Below, one piece after another: positions 10,647 through 22,956 of a stretch of 64,000 nucleotides of DNA (within the stretch, counting starts at the first letter, position 1; each line of letters starts with the position of its first letter). The translations under genes were made by a program, and so were the position numbers. A model generated the notes under the pieces. The model worked only from the letters and a program-made list of their open reading frames with translations, searched no databases and was not told the origin of the DNA. Source of the stretch: Lolium rigidum (lineage: Eukaryota; Streptophyta; Magnoliopsida; Poales; Poaceae); assembly GCF_022539505.1 (NCBI RefSeq), contig NC_061510.1:280486715-280550714 (forward strand), given 5' to 3'.

Positions 10647-13600
10647 ATGCCGGATCCGGCGGCGGGGGACGAGCCGCCGCAGCTCCATCCGGGGGCGCTC
10701 TCCCGGAGCAGCTCCGCCAGCCGGCTCAACGCGCAGGCGCCGGAGTTCGTGCCGCGCCCGCCCGCGCCCGCGCTCGCGCCGCTGCCGGTGCAGCAGCCCG
10801 CCGTGATCCACGTCTTCGCCGGCCCGCCCCCGCCGCCGCCGGCCTCCTTCTTCGTCGCGGGCCCGCCGCCGCCGCCCCGGGCCCCGCCGCCCTTCGAGTA
10901 CTACGCTGCTGCTGCTGGCGGAGCTGCCGCGGGGTTCGGTGCCGTGCTGGACCATGACGCGGGGCTCGAGCAGCCGCCGCTGCCGCCGCCGCCTGCCCAG
11001 CCGCAGCAGGGGAGGGAGCTCAACCCGGACGACTTGCTGCACAAGATTACCAAGCAGGTTCGCTGCTCCTCTAGTCTTGCTCGCCGTTTTCTGTCTGATG
11101 TGCTGCGCGATTTCTGGTTAGGTGTTACTAGATCAGCGTAGAAAGTTAGTTTGCTAGTAGTACGTTTCTAGTAGCTACACGTTTGTCGCGTGTGATGCTT
11201 CAGTAGATCAGGAAGTCCGCGCAACGGCTTTCTGCCCTTTCGGCTATTTTTGGACGGTCCTGCTGCACCCAACTAGATGTATATTTTGGTACTATTAGCT
11301 CTCCGCTCTTGCTGGTATCACTCCTAGTGTTGGAGCTGCATACACGTTCGAGTGGAGTCTCAAGGGCGCAATCATGTCAATTAAATCCTGTGTTATTTTG
11401 TTTTTACTACTGAGAATCTTATGTCATAAATTTTAACCTTGTAGGTGGAGTATTACTTCAGCGATATAAATCTGGCCACCACAGAACATCTGATGAGGTT
11501 TATTACTAAGGATCCTGAAGGATATGGTGAGTTGTGTGCTTGCAGCTCAAGTCATTTTGTAAGATTTGTAATGCGAATTTATCATGCTGATACCTGGTGT
11601 TCACTGTTTGATTTTCTCCTGAAAGAAAGATGTCGTCACTTTAGTTTTCTGTTCCATCAATAAAAAATAAAATCATGTTTAAGGTGTTGCTACTTTAAAT
11701 ATTTAAGCTGACGGTGAGAATCAAAATAGGCTTCCAAAGACAATAACTGGATAGCCTATACTACCTCTGTCCATAGATCATGTTTAAGACATCTATTTAT
11801 GGATGGAGGGAGTACATGCTAAATTTCAGTTAATTCCCTACTCACGGCATCTAAACATGCTTTGAAACTAAGATATCATGTATTTAATAGGATATATCTT
11901 GCTAATTTCTCTTTTCTAAAAGATGCTATACATGGGTTTCCATAGTATCCTACATTTCTCATGTTCAGATACAGTTTGTCTCAATAGTATCTTATCAGGA
12001 ATTAAGTTTACATTGATTCATTACGGCATGTGCAATGGACTGGACTCTCTTGTTAATTTAAACATCAATTGAAAAATGGAGATAGACATTTTTTTTATAT
12101 CTTATCATGTATCTGCAATTGATTACTTTTCACAGGTCGTTAATGTTTAGTTTGGTGTTTGCTGATGCATGTTGTAGTAGGACAGTGCTTGCCATATTTG
12201 TCAGAAAATAATTTCACTAGACATGCTAGTTTTCCTTATTTTATTGATAAAAAATATCATGAAATTAGTTTGTGCCTACTATGAAGCAAAATGAATTCCT
12301 TCAGTACTTGGACAAACAAATATAATCGGGTACCAGCTATCAAGTTATATGTGGCAAACTGATTTACATTTTCACTCAATGCAGTACCGATGTCAGTTGT
12401 TGCTTCCTTCAAGAAAATTAAGTCTTTGCTGCAAAGTAATTCAATGCTTGCTTCAGCTCTTCGGACTTCATCAAAGCTTGTAAGTTCTACTATAATTCTA
12501 TTGTACATTGCAGCCAGATCTCAAAATGTAGTTTTTTTTTAGGTTGTTTCATTCGTTGACAGGGTGCTATCCTTCATAGGTCATAGGAATAAGATTAGGC
12601 ACATCATGTCTACTTCTGCTTGCTTGTCTTTCCCTTGCAAATGCATGTGCTTACATAATTTTATAGGATGTGTGTGTGTGTTGCGGGGAGGGGACAAAGC
12701 TTCTATTCTTTTGAAAAAACATGTATAATTGTTTGGTTATACATGCAGGTCGTTAGTGAAGATGGAAACAGAGTAAAGCGTGAACAACCATTTACAGAAT
12801 CAGATTTAGAAGAACTCCAGGTAATTATAAGCCCTTAATACATTGCATGAGACATCCATATGCTTGAGTTTTCTAGTCCACTTTATGGAGAAAATTGATG
12901 CTAGACTATAGTAAGGAAAACTTTGTGTGTGTTGTAGGCTCGAATTGTTGTTGCAGAAAATCTTCCAGATGATCATTGTTACCAGAACCTTATGAAGATT
13001 TTCTCATCTGTTGGCAGGTAATACTTATTGTAGGTCAATACTGAGCGCAACTATTCTGTTTCAGTCGTGAGAAAACTGCCTTGTATTTCTATGACTATTC
13101 TTGTTTTCCCATGTTGCAGTGTAAGGACAATCCGAACATGCTATCCTCAGACCCCAAATGGCACTGGTCCAGTTACTAATCGATCTGCTAAACTAGATAT
13201 GCTTTTCGCCAACAAGGTAATTATTATTTTTGTTTCTAGCTCTCAAATATTATATTCTTACTGGAAGTTGTGTTCAAATGGTCGTGTGGGGTAACTATTG
13301 CTGATCCACTGAATGATTATATTTATGCAGTTTGACTGTTATATCATGCCCTCACTTTCATCATTGCCTTGTTGTGCGTCACCTTTTGCTGATTGTATGT
13401 CAAACTAATCGTTTTTACCTCATGGCAGCTGCACGCTTTTGTTGAGTATGATACTATTGAGGATGCTGAGAAAGCGGTATTTATCTTTGCACATAAATAG
13501 CATCATAACTTATATCCGTATTACCAATGATGTCGCTTCATCTGATGCAGACTCTGGTGCTTAATGATGAGAGGAACTGGAGAAGCGGGCTCAGAGTTCG

Positions 13601-16600
13601 GTTGTTGAATTCTTGCATGGTAACCATATTATTTGGGTTTAATCAAATTGGACATGAAATAGTTCTGGTGCTTAACTGCTTATACAAACCTTATGAGTTA
13701 TGATGACAAGTGCTTGCCATAAATATCAGATTACGATGAGGCTATATGAATGAAGTATCTGGCATACTTAATTTTTTATTCTCATGATTCCATTCTTTCG
13801 CAAATGCGATTATGTGTCTCCATCTGCATTTGGAAAGATGCATTAATAGCACATAGTTTTTTTCTGATTTCGTATTTCTCAGCTTACCTACGTGGATTGC
13901 TACTAGAAACTATGGTCAAAGCGTGTTTGGCAGGACTCTTTTTTTTCTTTTAAGAATCAATGTCTTTATATTAATTGATCATCGATGCACCGGGTTACTG
14001 TGATCAGATCCTGTGACAGCGGAGCAATTTCGGCCAAGGACTAAATTTCCATATTCACGTCCTGTCTCACAAAAAATGTCCAAAGAACCAAACCCTTGCA
14101 AAGCTCTTGGATCTGTTTGAGGATCGGCAAAATGCTTGCCCCCGGCCCTATGGGTTCTCGTTCTCCACAAGGACGCGAAATCTGGCAATCTGTCTCAGTC
14201 GCCACAAGTAGGTATTCATGTTGGCACCAACAGGGCTCCATCGGTACACATGAGCTTCTGCAGCAAGCATGTTTTGCATATAATTAGGGTTGAATCATGG
14301 AGATGTATTTAAGTGATGGAATCGTCGATCATCATCATTGTTAGGCTTCTCCGCCCTGTTTTGGCTACTGGCTTTACTATCCAAATTCTTGATTTGAGCA
14401 TCAAATTCTGTTTCAAATACTCTAATTGATTTTGCTGTACATGAAGCTATTTTTCTGGCAACTTTGCTCTAGACCATGATTTAAGAACTGATCCGGTGAT
14501 TCTTATGCCATGTCCTTATGGACTGATTATACCCTAGTTGGCCCAAAATAATATCTTATTCCATGCTAACATACGAAGGGTCGTGAATTGGCAATACTTG
14601 AATACGTAAAGTATAAGTGGATACCACTTGTCCCCTTATAAAAAAATACACTTCAGATTTGCTCTCCAGATAAGAATGTTGTAAGTCCTTTAGAAAGAAA
14701 TCCTATTTGGTTTACATGTTCCCTCAGTGTCGGCGACTCAGCGCATTTCCATTTGAACCCTCCTGACATATCGATATGAAGACTGTCATAATGAAACTAC
14801 AATTAATAGAAATTACTTTATAATGGCATCCGGAACCAATAAACACAATCACTTTTGTCAAGGAACAAAAACGGAAGTATGGTAGAGGCGTTGATGCACG
14901 GATTGTTCCAAACCAGCCAGCACTGAATTGTGGCTGTATTTTCTCACAAGCTAAATTGCATCAGTCTGTTTTTCGCAATTCAAAAACCGGGTTTGAACCA
15001 CCTGAGGTTAAAGATGTGTCTGACTTGAACTGTTCATTGGATGTGTCTGAGTTGAACTGTTGACTGGATAAGTTCAAGAGTTAATTCTAGCAACTCCAAT
15101 CCTTTTTGCCTCAACATTCTTTTCAAAGATTGGCGTTGCTTTGGTGATGGAGTTTTCTCTACTTTTTGAAGTTATGACTCTGTTTTATGCTTATTCTGGA
15201 TATAATTCATGCCCGTATAATAAGTATCACCACAACATTTTTCCATCTTTGTTGGATGGGCCGCCAATGAAATTATGACCAATAAACCCTGCAAGATGTG
15301 ACGTGCCCTAATGTTCAGCATTATAAATTTAGCTTGTTAACATGAACACAAAAGCAACTGCTTCTCAGAAATTCAGCAATATTGTAGACATGCATTTGAA
15401 TCAAAATCATGGACCTTTTGGTGTTAACAAGGAATATTTAATGTTACTAACATGAGTGGCCGACCTCAATTCTGGTATAACCACACCTTCACCCTACAGT
15501 ATGTTGAAACTTCAAATGTTGCCCCTTTTGTTCAGTTCTGATCTATTAGGAAGAATAATAAATTTGATATTTATATTGTTTCAGGATTACATCCATATCA
15601 TACTAATATATGTCAAACAGTGTTTTTAAAAGTCTATTTGCATATTGCTGAACTAGTTTAATGTATGCCAACAATCCTTTATTTCATTTGTTTGCTTATT
15701 GCAAAAGAAAAACTTTTCCCTAAAACAGTATAATGTCTTTTGTGTTATAGGCTAAGGGAGGCAAAGGTAGAAAAGGTGGGCATGAAACTGATGCACATGG
15801 TGATGAGGATGTTTCCACTTCTGATCAACCAAATGATAAACATTTAGAAGAAACATCTCAACCTTCAGATGCACTAGGAGAGCATGTTGTAAGTACCCCC
15901 TCCGTTTCTTCTGAACATAAGGTCTATTTTCCCCCCAATCTTGTTTAGTTAAGGTGCATGCCGATTTAATTATCTTTTACCTTGTTTAGCCTCATTACCT
16001 TGTTTAGTTAAGGTGAGTAAGAGCTATCTGTTTCTCTCTTCTTCGCAAGACATTAATAAGACCATTGACACCATGTTCATTCTTTTCTACCATGTTCATT
16101 CTTTTCTACCATTCCTTTTATAAGCTAATGAATTCCCACACCTGACCAAATTGTACGTTCAGAAGAAAATGCATGAAGTACTATATAATCTCTAGTCTCC
16201 TTTATTTTTTGTACAGAGCATAAAAAGAATTTTAAAAGTAAAACTGCCAACATATTTCTAAATATGGGCCCAGTCTGGTAGCAGTTTTGTGTTGTACTGT
16301 TGTTAGCCATCAATCAGCTATAATACAAGAATACTCCAACTTGGTACTTGTCACGTAGTTTGAGCAGTACATTGCTCTGCGAAATTACTTGTTGTTCTTT
16401 AAATTACCACTTGAAAATTTGTGAGATTCAATTGATTGTGTCTGTTTTTGTACCTCCAAGCTTGTTCGAAGAGACTTCTCTTCATAGACCTGAAAACAAT
16501 TGATTTTTTACAGTCCGAGGAGAGCACTGGAGATACGGGCCGAGGGCGTGGCAGAGGCCGTGGACGTGGAGGTAGAGGCCGAGGGCGTGGCTACAATAAC

Positions 16601-16768
16601 CATAACAACCAATACCACAACAACAACCATCCGCAGCACCATCATCAAAACAGCAACAATCAAGGTAACAACCGGGGTGGTGGCCATCCTATTGGAACCC
16701 CGCCTTCCAGCCACCCAGTCAAGACTGAGCAGCAGCAGACACAGTCACCGCCTCCGGCAGGAAGCTAA
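10647..16768 (+). CDS. LARP6: La-related protein, LARP6 type, ten coding exons
   Basis: Plant LARP6 proteins bind RNA through a La motif and RRM and contact poly(A)-binding protein. Exons: 10647-11057, 11445-11526, 12385-12479, 12749-12820, 12938-13017, 13120-13216, 13429-13476, 13551-13619, 15751-15888, 16514-16768, all with GT-AG borders and matching phases, giving about 448 aa. Residues 26-37 (RLNAQAPEFVPR) form a PAM2 motif. Pro-rich sequence follows, then the La motif (starts DDLLHKITKQVEYYFSD, exons 1-3), an RRM-like region (exons 5-8), a Lys/acidic linker and an RGG box with Asn/His-rich tail. The frame stops at 16768, but the SUZ-C motif (GPRMPDGTRGF, 16782-16836) follows one frame away. 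One extra base near 16761-16764 explains this. Either the C-terminus is lost or the assembly has an error. Confidence 0.88.
11761..11812. mobile_element. tiny Stowaway-type MITE (52 bp) in LARP6 intron 2
   Basis: Imperfect inverted ends (ctacctctgtccata / tatggatggagggag) flanked by TA on both sides (11759-11760 and 11813-11814). Confidence 0.6.
13930..14290 (-). other. possible non-LTR retroposon remnant in LARP6 intron 8
   Basis: A T-rich run (13935-13950) is followed by about 330 bp of higher-complexity, GC-richer sequence than the surrounding intron. Two short overlapping minus-strand ORFs are present with no recognised product. The rest of this 2.1-kb intron (13620-15750) shows no gene. 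Confidence 0.25.
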
Positions 16769-16849
16769 CAAACAGCAACCAGGGCCACGAATGCCAGATG
16801 GCACTCGGGGGTTCTCAATGGGCAGAGGGAAGCCACAAGCATTGACACC

Positions 16850-16941
16850 CAGCCTGTCCACGTAAACACTGGAACTCGATTCACACCACGAGACACAGCC
16901 TGTCAACGTAAACACTGGAACTCGATTCACACCACGAGACA
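16850..16941 (+). repeat. tandem duplication, 2 x 46 bp, at the LARP6 3' end
   Basis: Two nearly identical 46-bp units (starting agcctgtc at 16851 and 16897). The stop codon of the SUZ-C frame (16863-16865) lies in the first unit. Confidence 0.85.
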
Positions 16942-17204
16942 CAGCTTGTGCTGATTGTCATGTTGATAGAGAGACGGTGAGAGACTGTCTTTTAGAAGTC
17001 TTGTCTTCGAAGTGTGCTTTCTAATTTACAGACCATATACAGTTTTGCGTGTGCTGTGTGTACTTTAAAACCAGTAGCGCCCTGGTTTCTGAGTGATTAT
17101 GACCAGCATTTTGTAACCTTATTTATTTGCCCCTTTTTGCCTCTTGACTGTAATGTTGTACAAGTAGAAGTAAAAGCTCATTTGGGCACAGCAAAAGTAA
17201 AGAA

Positions 17205-17210
17205 AATAAA
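17205..17210 (+). terminator. possible poly(A) signal of the LARP6-like gene
   Basis: AATAAA in AT-rich DNA about 440 bp after the stop codon. Confidence 0.35.
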
Positions 17211-17219
17211 TGGAACATG

Positions 17220-17838
17220 ATGAAGTATGGTGATGTTTAGTGTAGCGCGTTATTGCATTTCTTTGCCCCCAAGATACACTGATCGTGTTTCTAAAGGTGA
17301 TCCAAGGCAGAATTGCTTGATCACGATGGCAACACTGTCAGCTTGCGTATCTGTTTATGGCTTAACATCAAATGCTGTATTTCTCTCCTTGTGCTAGGGT
17401 GAGCTTGGTCATTACGGCTCTGATCATGCAGATCATGTTTGAGCTTCTAGAGCTGTGTGGTGGTGTGGTTGTGCCTCTTCCTGTCGAGGAAGTGAGGTAC
17501 AACTCACACGAGATCTTGGATGTGACTTGTCCGCTGAGTCAAGCACTATGCTTTAAGAAGAGTGGTAATGTTAACGCTGCAGTTTCTCTCTCACCTAAGT
17601 TTAGCAGGCATGTGGTTTTGTTTGTGTTGATGTTGCTAAGTCTGAGATGTTGACAACGGTGCCTGGAGCTATACTTGTCTAAGAGGTTTGCGATTTTCTA
17701 GCTGACTTGGCTGCTGCCGCGGTTGGTTGACAAGCGCCCTCCATTGTCATGGCTTGTTTTGTTCAACACGGTGTTGAAGTGTCGCTTTGTGGTATCTTGT
17801 GTTAGCTAGAGGGAATGCAATCATGTTATTCAGGTTTG
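17220..17838. other. intergenic DNA without a recognised gene
   Basis: A plus-strand ORF at 17372-17653 has no recognised match, and no convincing exon chain can be built from it. Confidence 0.35.
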
Positions 17839-18115
17839 TGTTAGGTTTGGTTGTGGGTGCATGTGGTATGTGAAGAAAAGCACAAAGAATGGAGGGAAAT
17901 GAATGATTCTATTGATTGTGACTGGGATATTTATAGGTCCCCAACAGGTGTTTGACAATGCCGGTTACAAGGTTTGGATCGCTTCCAAAAGGTGTAGCGA
18001 CTGTTCAGTGTACATAGCGTTTGGACAACGCTATATTTCTAATTGCTAGGCAGTTATTCTAATGAAAATTATAACTGCCTTATTAGCCTAGTTATGACGC
18101 TAATTTATTCTAACA
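17839..18115 (-). mobile_element. short LTR-like unit (277 bp), possible copia or TRIM relic
   Basis: On the minus strand it runs TGTTAGAATAAATTAG ... CCTAACA, with terminal TGTTAG/CTAACA, and has a TATA-like cctataaata near 17930-17939, as small Copia or TRIM LTRs do. Flanking 5-mers (gtttg and agtat) do not match, and no primer site is visible, so a clean solo LTR is not proven. Confidence 0.45.
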
Positions 18116-18191
18116 AGTATGATTGTTATGTGCGCTTTGCCCTGTCGTTGTAGGTTTTTGTTCGATTTTCTCCTGAAAACTGAACTTCTTA

Positions 18192-18315
18192 CTACCTCTA
18201 ACCATAAAGAGATGCCAGAAATTTATCTATATTCAAATGTATCTAGACACTCTTTAGTGTATAGATACATTTGAATTTAGACAAACATTTGGCATCTTTT
18301 TATGGACAGAGGCAG
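18192..18315. mobile_element. Stowaway MITE (124 bp)
   Basis: Inverted ends (ctacctctaaccataaa / tttatggacagaggcag) with TA target duplications at 18190-18191 and 18316-18317. The inner part is also self-complementary (aaatgtatctaga / gatacattt). Confidence 0.75.
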
Positions 18316-19640
18316 TATTAATTATTACTTAATTAATAAGGCCAAAAAATTGGCTCCGTTTCAATATTATTTTTACTGTATTTCGCTTCCCAGGTTAGCT
18401 GCCCACACTGCCATGTGGTTAGGGCACCAATCTGACTTCTCTTCAGTATTTTCATTTGATTGTAAATAATGGATGAAAAGGGATTTTTTTATGTCCCCAC
18501 TTTTGAAAACAAATTCTACAATCCAAAGTTAATGATTGTCCCGCCCAATCCGGGATCTGCCCTCGCTGGTTGAGCTTAAGCGGAAATTATCATTCTGCAT
18601 CAATCCGATCGCCTGGCTGTCGAAACAAAGTTTTTCAGCCTCTAACTTTGCATTTGCAGGGTCTTCCTGAAGCTGAATTTACAGTTTTTTAGCTAGATGT
18701 GTATCGATGGTTGTAGAGATCACAGATTGTTGTTGCTATTGTTGGCCGGCATCCAACCTGATTGCATATTTGGACAATCTAGAATGTGAAACTGATAATT
18801 TTATTTTGATTCCTAGGGCTAGACTGCAAGAGTGCTGTATTTCTCTCTTTGCTCGCCTCCTTTCCTTGCAACACCAGGTTTTTCCTGCGACACCAGTTGT
18901 ACTCTTTTGTTGCAGACCAAGTCTGAACTCTGAAGCATACGCGGTACCATCAGATGTGATGGATATGGACTACTGATCCCCTGATTGCTACTTTGGCACC
19001 AAGAATTTGTGATAGTTGTATTCAATCAAGTTTTATTATTGCTCATGTTCCCTGAACATTAGAGCAAAAACGGAGTGAACAGCAGAAGCTGAATTCGACG
19101 TATTTTTCTTGGATATCGCGACGGCATTATTGCTATCTCGTTTTCAGTCTGCCGGTCGTCTGACCACCGTTTTTCTATCGAACTGCGTGAATTGCAAGTT
19201 GTAGGCAGTCCTATCGTCTTGAAAGCAGACAAACCAAGCGGGGAGATTAAATCATACAAATCATAAACACTTCAACTGTACGTTTTCTTTTCTATGAGAA
19301 AGGGATCCGTCTAGCTAGATCCTAGAATTAGAGGAGGAGGAGGAATGGTCAGAAATCTCGTGTGGAATTGAGATGTAATGCACATGATGCTTCTGCAACT
19401 CTATAAGAAATCATCACACCATTCCTTCCTCCCATCAACACCAAATCCACAACACCGAACACAACAAATCAGAATAAAACGCAGAAAAGATCTCTTCCCA
19501 AAAAGAGCAACACCGAGGATCACTAGCGCAATTAGCCAGCGACAAACCAGATATGAGATTGCTCTGGCTTTGGCGGCGGCGGCGGAAGAAAGAAGAAGGA
19601 ACCCTAGCTCGTAATGGACTTGAGCAGTCCGGCTGGGGCT
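18316..19640. other. intergenic DNA with two exon-like pieces
   Basis: Two plus-strand pieces look spliced: after tttgcag at about 18659 (GLPEAEFT) and after gttgcag at 18915 (PSLNSEAYAVPSDVMDMDY, stop at 18974-18976). No start exon or family is recognised. Confidence 0.25.
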
Positions 19641-19643
19641 GGC

Positions 19644-19653
19644 TTTTTATAGA
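19644..19653 (-). promoter_or_regulatory. TATA box of a divergent minus-strand transcript
   Basis: ctataaaaag on the minus strand, followed downstream by a leader-like stretch with a GCC repeat. It lies 169 bp before the SKL1-like ATG, so the region could be a bidirectional promoter. The first minus-strand ATG near 19436 opens only a short ORF. Confidence 0.45.
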
Positions 19654-19821
19654 TGGATTTGGCGGCCAGGTCGGGTCACTGGAACGTGGGGCCCACGGGT
19701 CAGTCGGCCGCGCACCGTCCATTCCCACACCAGAGGCCCAGATATCTTCCTCCTTAGCTTGGCTGTGGTGGTGGCGCGGATAACCCGAGGCGAACGAGAG
19801 AGAGAAAGAGCAGAGGCCGCA

Positions 19822-21786
19822 ATGGCGACGGCGATGCGGGCGGCGACGGCGGCCTTCTTCTCGCCCTCCGTCTCCTCCTCCCCGAACCCCAGGCACCACC
19901 AGCATCCGCTCTTCTCCGCCAGGCGGGGCCGTACCCATCCCCGCCGTCGTCTTCGCGCCCTCCCAGGTAGGTCCCTATCCCCAATGCTTCATCTCCCTTC
20001 CTCGTAGATGATTTTCTTCAGAGAGATTGAGGATTGGATTCGGCATTGATTTTCAGCCACCGAATTGACCCTGGAGGAGCTCAACCCATCCGTCGACCTG
20101 CTCGTGCGTTCCTATATACCTTGTCCCTTTTCACATTCACCTATCTATCTACTGCTCTTGGAATGATTTTGGAATTCTGAATCTTGACAATCCAGAGGAA
20201 GACCGCGGAGGCCGTCGGCGATTTCAGGAAGACGCCCATCTACATCGTCGGTATGTATCCTGCTTGCTCTCTCTCTCTCTCTCTCTTCCCAATTCAGGTT
20301 GGCTGTTTAACTGAATATCGGCCTCTCGCGCGCAGGGACGGATTGCAATGCCAAGCGCAACATCGCCAAGCTCCTCGCCAACTCCATCATATACCGATAC
20401 CTCTGCAGCGAGGACCTGCTCGAGGACGTCCTCGGCGGCAAGGAAGCCCTCGCCACCTTCCGGGAAACCGACGAGAAGGGCTACCTCGAAGTCGAGGTGC
20501 CCTCTCTCTATATATACACCTCAAACTTTGAACCAAAATGTAGTTCAGTCTTGTAATCTGAACCCTTCCCAGGAGAAGCTGAGGGTTGATAATATTGACT
20601 TCTCTCTAGTATACACTTTGCATCATTCTGATATGATCCTCTTGTAACTGTCCTGTAGACCGAAGGGCTGAAGCAGCTCACGTCCATGGGCAGCCTCGTG
20701 CTCTGCTGCGGCGACGGCGCTGTCATGAACTCCACCAACCTGTATGTATACGCCTCTCGTGTTGTGCCTTCACCGTCTCTTCTGTCGGCACCTGTCTGAT
20801 TCAAGGCTCTCTCATGTTTGTGTCTACTCTCAAGAGGGCTTCTGAGGCACGGGGTCTCCATCTGGATCGACGTTCCTCTCGAGCTAGCGGTGAACGATAT
20901 GCTCAAGAGCATGGGGGCAAATGCTATTTCGGACCCAGATTCATTTTCCAAGGTTCATCTTCTTTCTACTTCGGACTACACCATCCTCTCTATGATCGAT
21001 GCTCTTATTCATGTGACTCAAGACACAGTAGTCTACATATCCTATATGCTTGCATCGGACTGGAGCATCCTTGTATTAACGGGGACTTGCTATTCTATGC
21101 ACCGTTTTAAGAGGAGAAGAGGCTATACGATTTGCATTAAACAGGAGAATCCCTTAGCAATAAGATCCTGGCCTTTGTTTTCACATTAGTTGTTTCTTTC
21201 TTATGTGTTCTTGTCAATCTTAGCTTGACATCGATGTCAATTATATCTGTTGTTGAACTGCAAATCTTGCTAATCACAGTAGAGAGATCTCATGCTTGCA
21301 GGTCATGGGGAAGCTCCGTCAGCGTTATGATAATCTGAAAGAGCGCTATGCAAATTCTGATGTTACTGTTTCAGTGCAAAGTAAGCAGATAACTCCAGCA
21401 GCATTTCTTCAATTTGAATATAGATGACGTATTTCTGCAGTTGTGCAAATCCTGTTAACATTCTCTTGGATTGAACACCTTCCAGATGTGGCTTCTCAAC
21501 TAGGCTACGGCAGCATCGACTCTTTGAGCTTAGAGGACATGGTCATTGAGGTGAGCGATATAAGCATCATAGACAGCACTGTAACATAAATTTTATTTTG
21601 CATAGTTGGACGAGACGCAAATAGCTGCACCTGAATAGACAAGTCTTTTTGTTAATAATTTCACGCAGATATAACTAATGGTGACAACTGGAAATTTTTT
21701 GATGTTTTTTTTTTCAGATTGTGAGGCAGATCGAGAAGCTGGTCAAAGCAAAGGCAATGATGGAAGCTGCTGGAAAGCCCGAATGA
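19822..21786 (+). CDS. SKL1: shikimate kinase-like protein, chloroplast (SKL1 type)
   Basis: Nine coding exons with GT-AG junctions and matching phases: 19822-19966, 20057-20103, 20196-20250, 20336-20496, 20659-20741, 20835-20952, 21302-21380, 21486-21550, 21718-21786, total 273 aa. Residues 1-48 are Ala/Ser/Arg-rich and look like a plastid transit peptide. The fold matches shikimate kinase (GTD...KRNIAKLLA, LGGKEALATFRETDEKGYLEVE, GDGAVMNSTNLGLLRHGVSIWIDVP), but the P-loop lacks the GxGKS residues. Known SKL1 proteins are catalytically inactive and needed for chloroplast biogenesis. The missing Walker A here supports that class rather than a true shikimate kinase. The start was chosen as the ATG that opens the transit peptide. 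Confidence 0.88.
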
Positions 21787-22430
21787 TTCTGCCATGGATG
21801 AGAATCCGAGATCTGATGAATCTAGGTCTGCCTTGTTATTCCAGTATTTTTGCGACGTCTCAATACTTCATACATAGTGGCTCCCAGCAAGGAAGGTTTT
21901 CGGGACATGTCGCGCAAATGAGTTGAACATGTTTCGGGGCGATATTGGTAACACACACTCCTCGCTGCAAGTAATTTATTTATGTAGCCAGTTGAAATGT
22001 ACATCGCTCAACATAGGGCCGAACATTAATGATGATATGTTTCCAATCAAAAAGGGAAAGAGAAGAGGCAGCATGAAATTCTCTGTGAATCAATCGTCTA
22101 TGCCAATTTCTCTGATTGATTATACTACTGGTTATACTGTTAGAGCATGGAGAGATAGCTGAAATGAGGAGGATGACTCTCTGCAAATGACCTTTCCTCA
22201 TCTGTTCTCATTTGTCAGGAACAAAGATATTTCTATCATACAGGCTGTTGTGTGACATAAACAGGGAAAACATTCATGATCTATTTCATGTCCCTCTCTC
22301 CACTATTGCTGCCAACCAGTGTAATGACAGACATATCCAAATTGTGAGAGCTTGGTTCTCTGTGATCTGATAACACATGTTATCTAATTTTCAAACGCCA
22401 GGCAAAAGCTTTGCCCATTCCATATTAATA
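21787..22430 (+). other. 3' flank of the SKL1-like gene
   Basis: AT-rich, no ORF with support; probably 3' UTR followed by intergenic DNA. Confidence 0.4.
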
Positions 22431-22631
22431 CTCCCCCTTTTCATAAAAATAAGGCAACTTTGTTTCTTGAGGCAATTTTGACTAATAATAGGGTCAAGTA
22501 AATATGAGTTGCATGTCATTCAAAATTATTTCATTGGATGCACATTTCTATAAACTTTTCAATGGTATATTTTACAATAAAATATAACTTATATTTGGTT
22601 GACTAAATCATTATCAAAGTTTGACACGAAA
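22431..22631. mobile_element. Stowaway-type MITE, left end only
   Basis: Starts after TA with ctcccccttttcataaaaataaggc, but no matching right end is found before the neighbouring LTR sequence, so it is truncated. Confidence 0.5.
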
Positions 22632-22644
22632 AACTGAAAGAACA

Positions 22645-22956
22645 CGGATGCCGCCTAGAGGGGGGGGGGGGGGTGGTGTGAATAGGCGGTTTAAAACTTT
22701 TACGAATATGGCTTAACAAATGCGGAATAAAAGCTATATAATAGGGTTCACCTATGTGCACCAACAACTTATGATAAGCAAGACAAGCAACTATGTGATA
22801 GCAAGATATATAACTTCAAGCACGAAGACAATCACAAAGTAAAGTAAAGTAAATTGCATAAGTAAAAAGCTCGGGTATAGGAATAACCGAGGTGACGCGG
22901 AGATGACGACGTATCCCGAAGTTCACACTCTTGCGAATTGGAGCCGTGTGGAGGAC
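22645..22956 (-). mobile_element. fragment of a Copia-type LTR
   Basis: Contains the gatgccgcctagagggggg...gtgaataggcgg segment and the 'cgaggtgacgcggagatgac' region that I know from Triticeae Copia LTRs. The run of 14 G (from about 22660) is where such LTRs are hard to sequence. Element A is inserted at its end. Confidence 0.45.

Noticed and set aside
10304..10957. 217-aa Pro/Ala/Arg-rich ORF
   Set aside because: Runs across the LARP6 leader and first exon in the wrong frame; the true frame has the PAM2 motif.
22660..22675. Run of 14 G
   Set aside because: Expected low-complexity site in Copia LTRs and error-prone; no function inferred.
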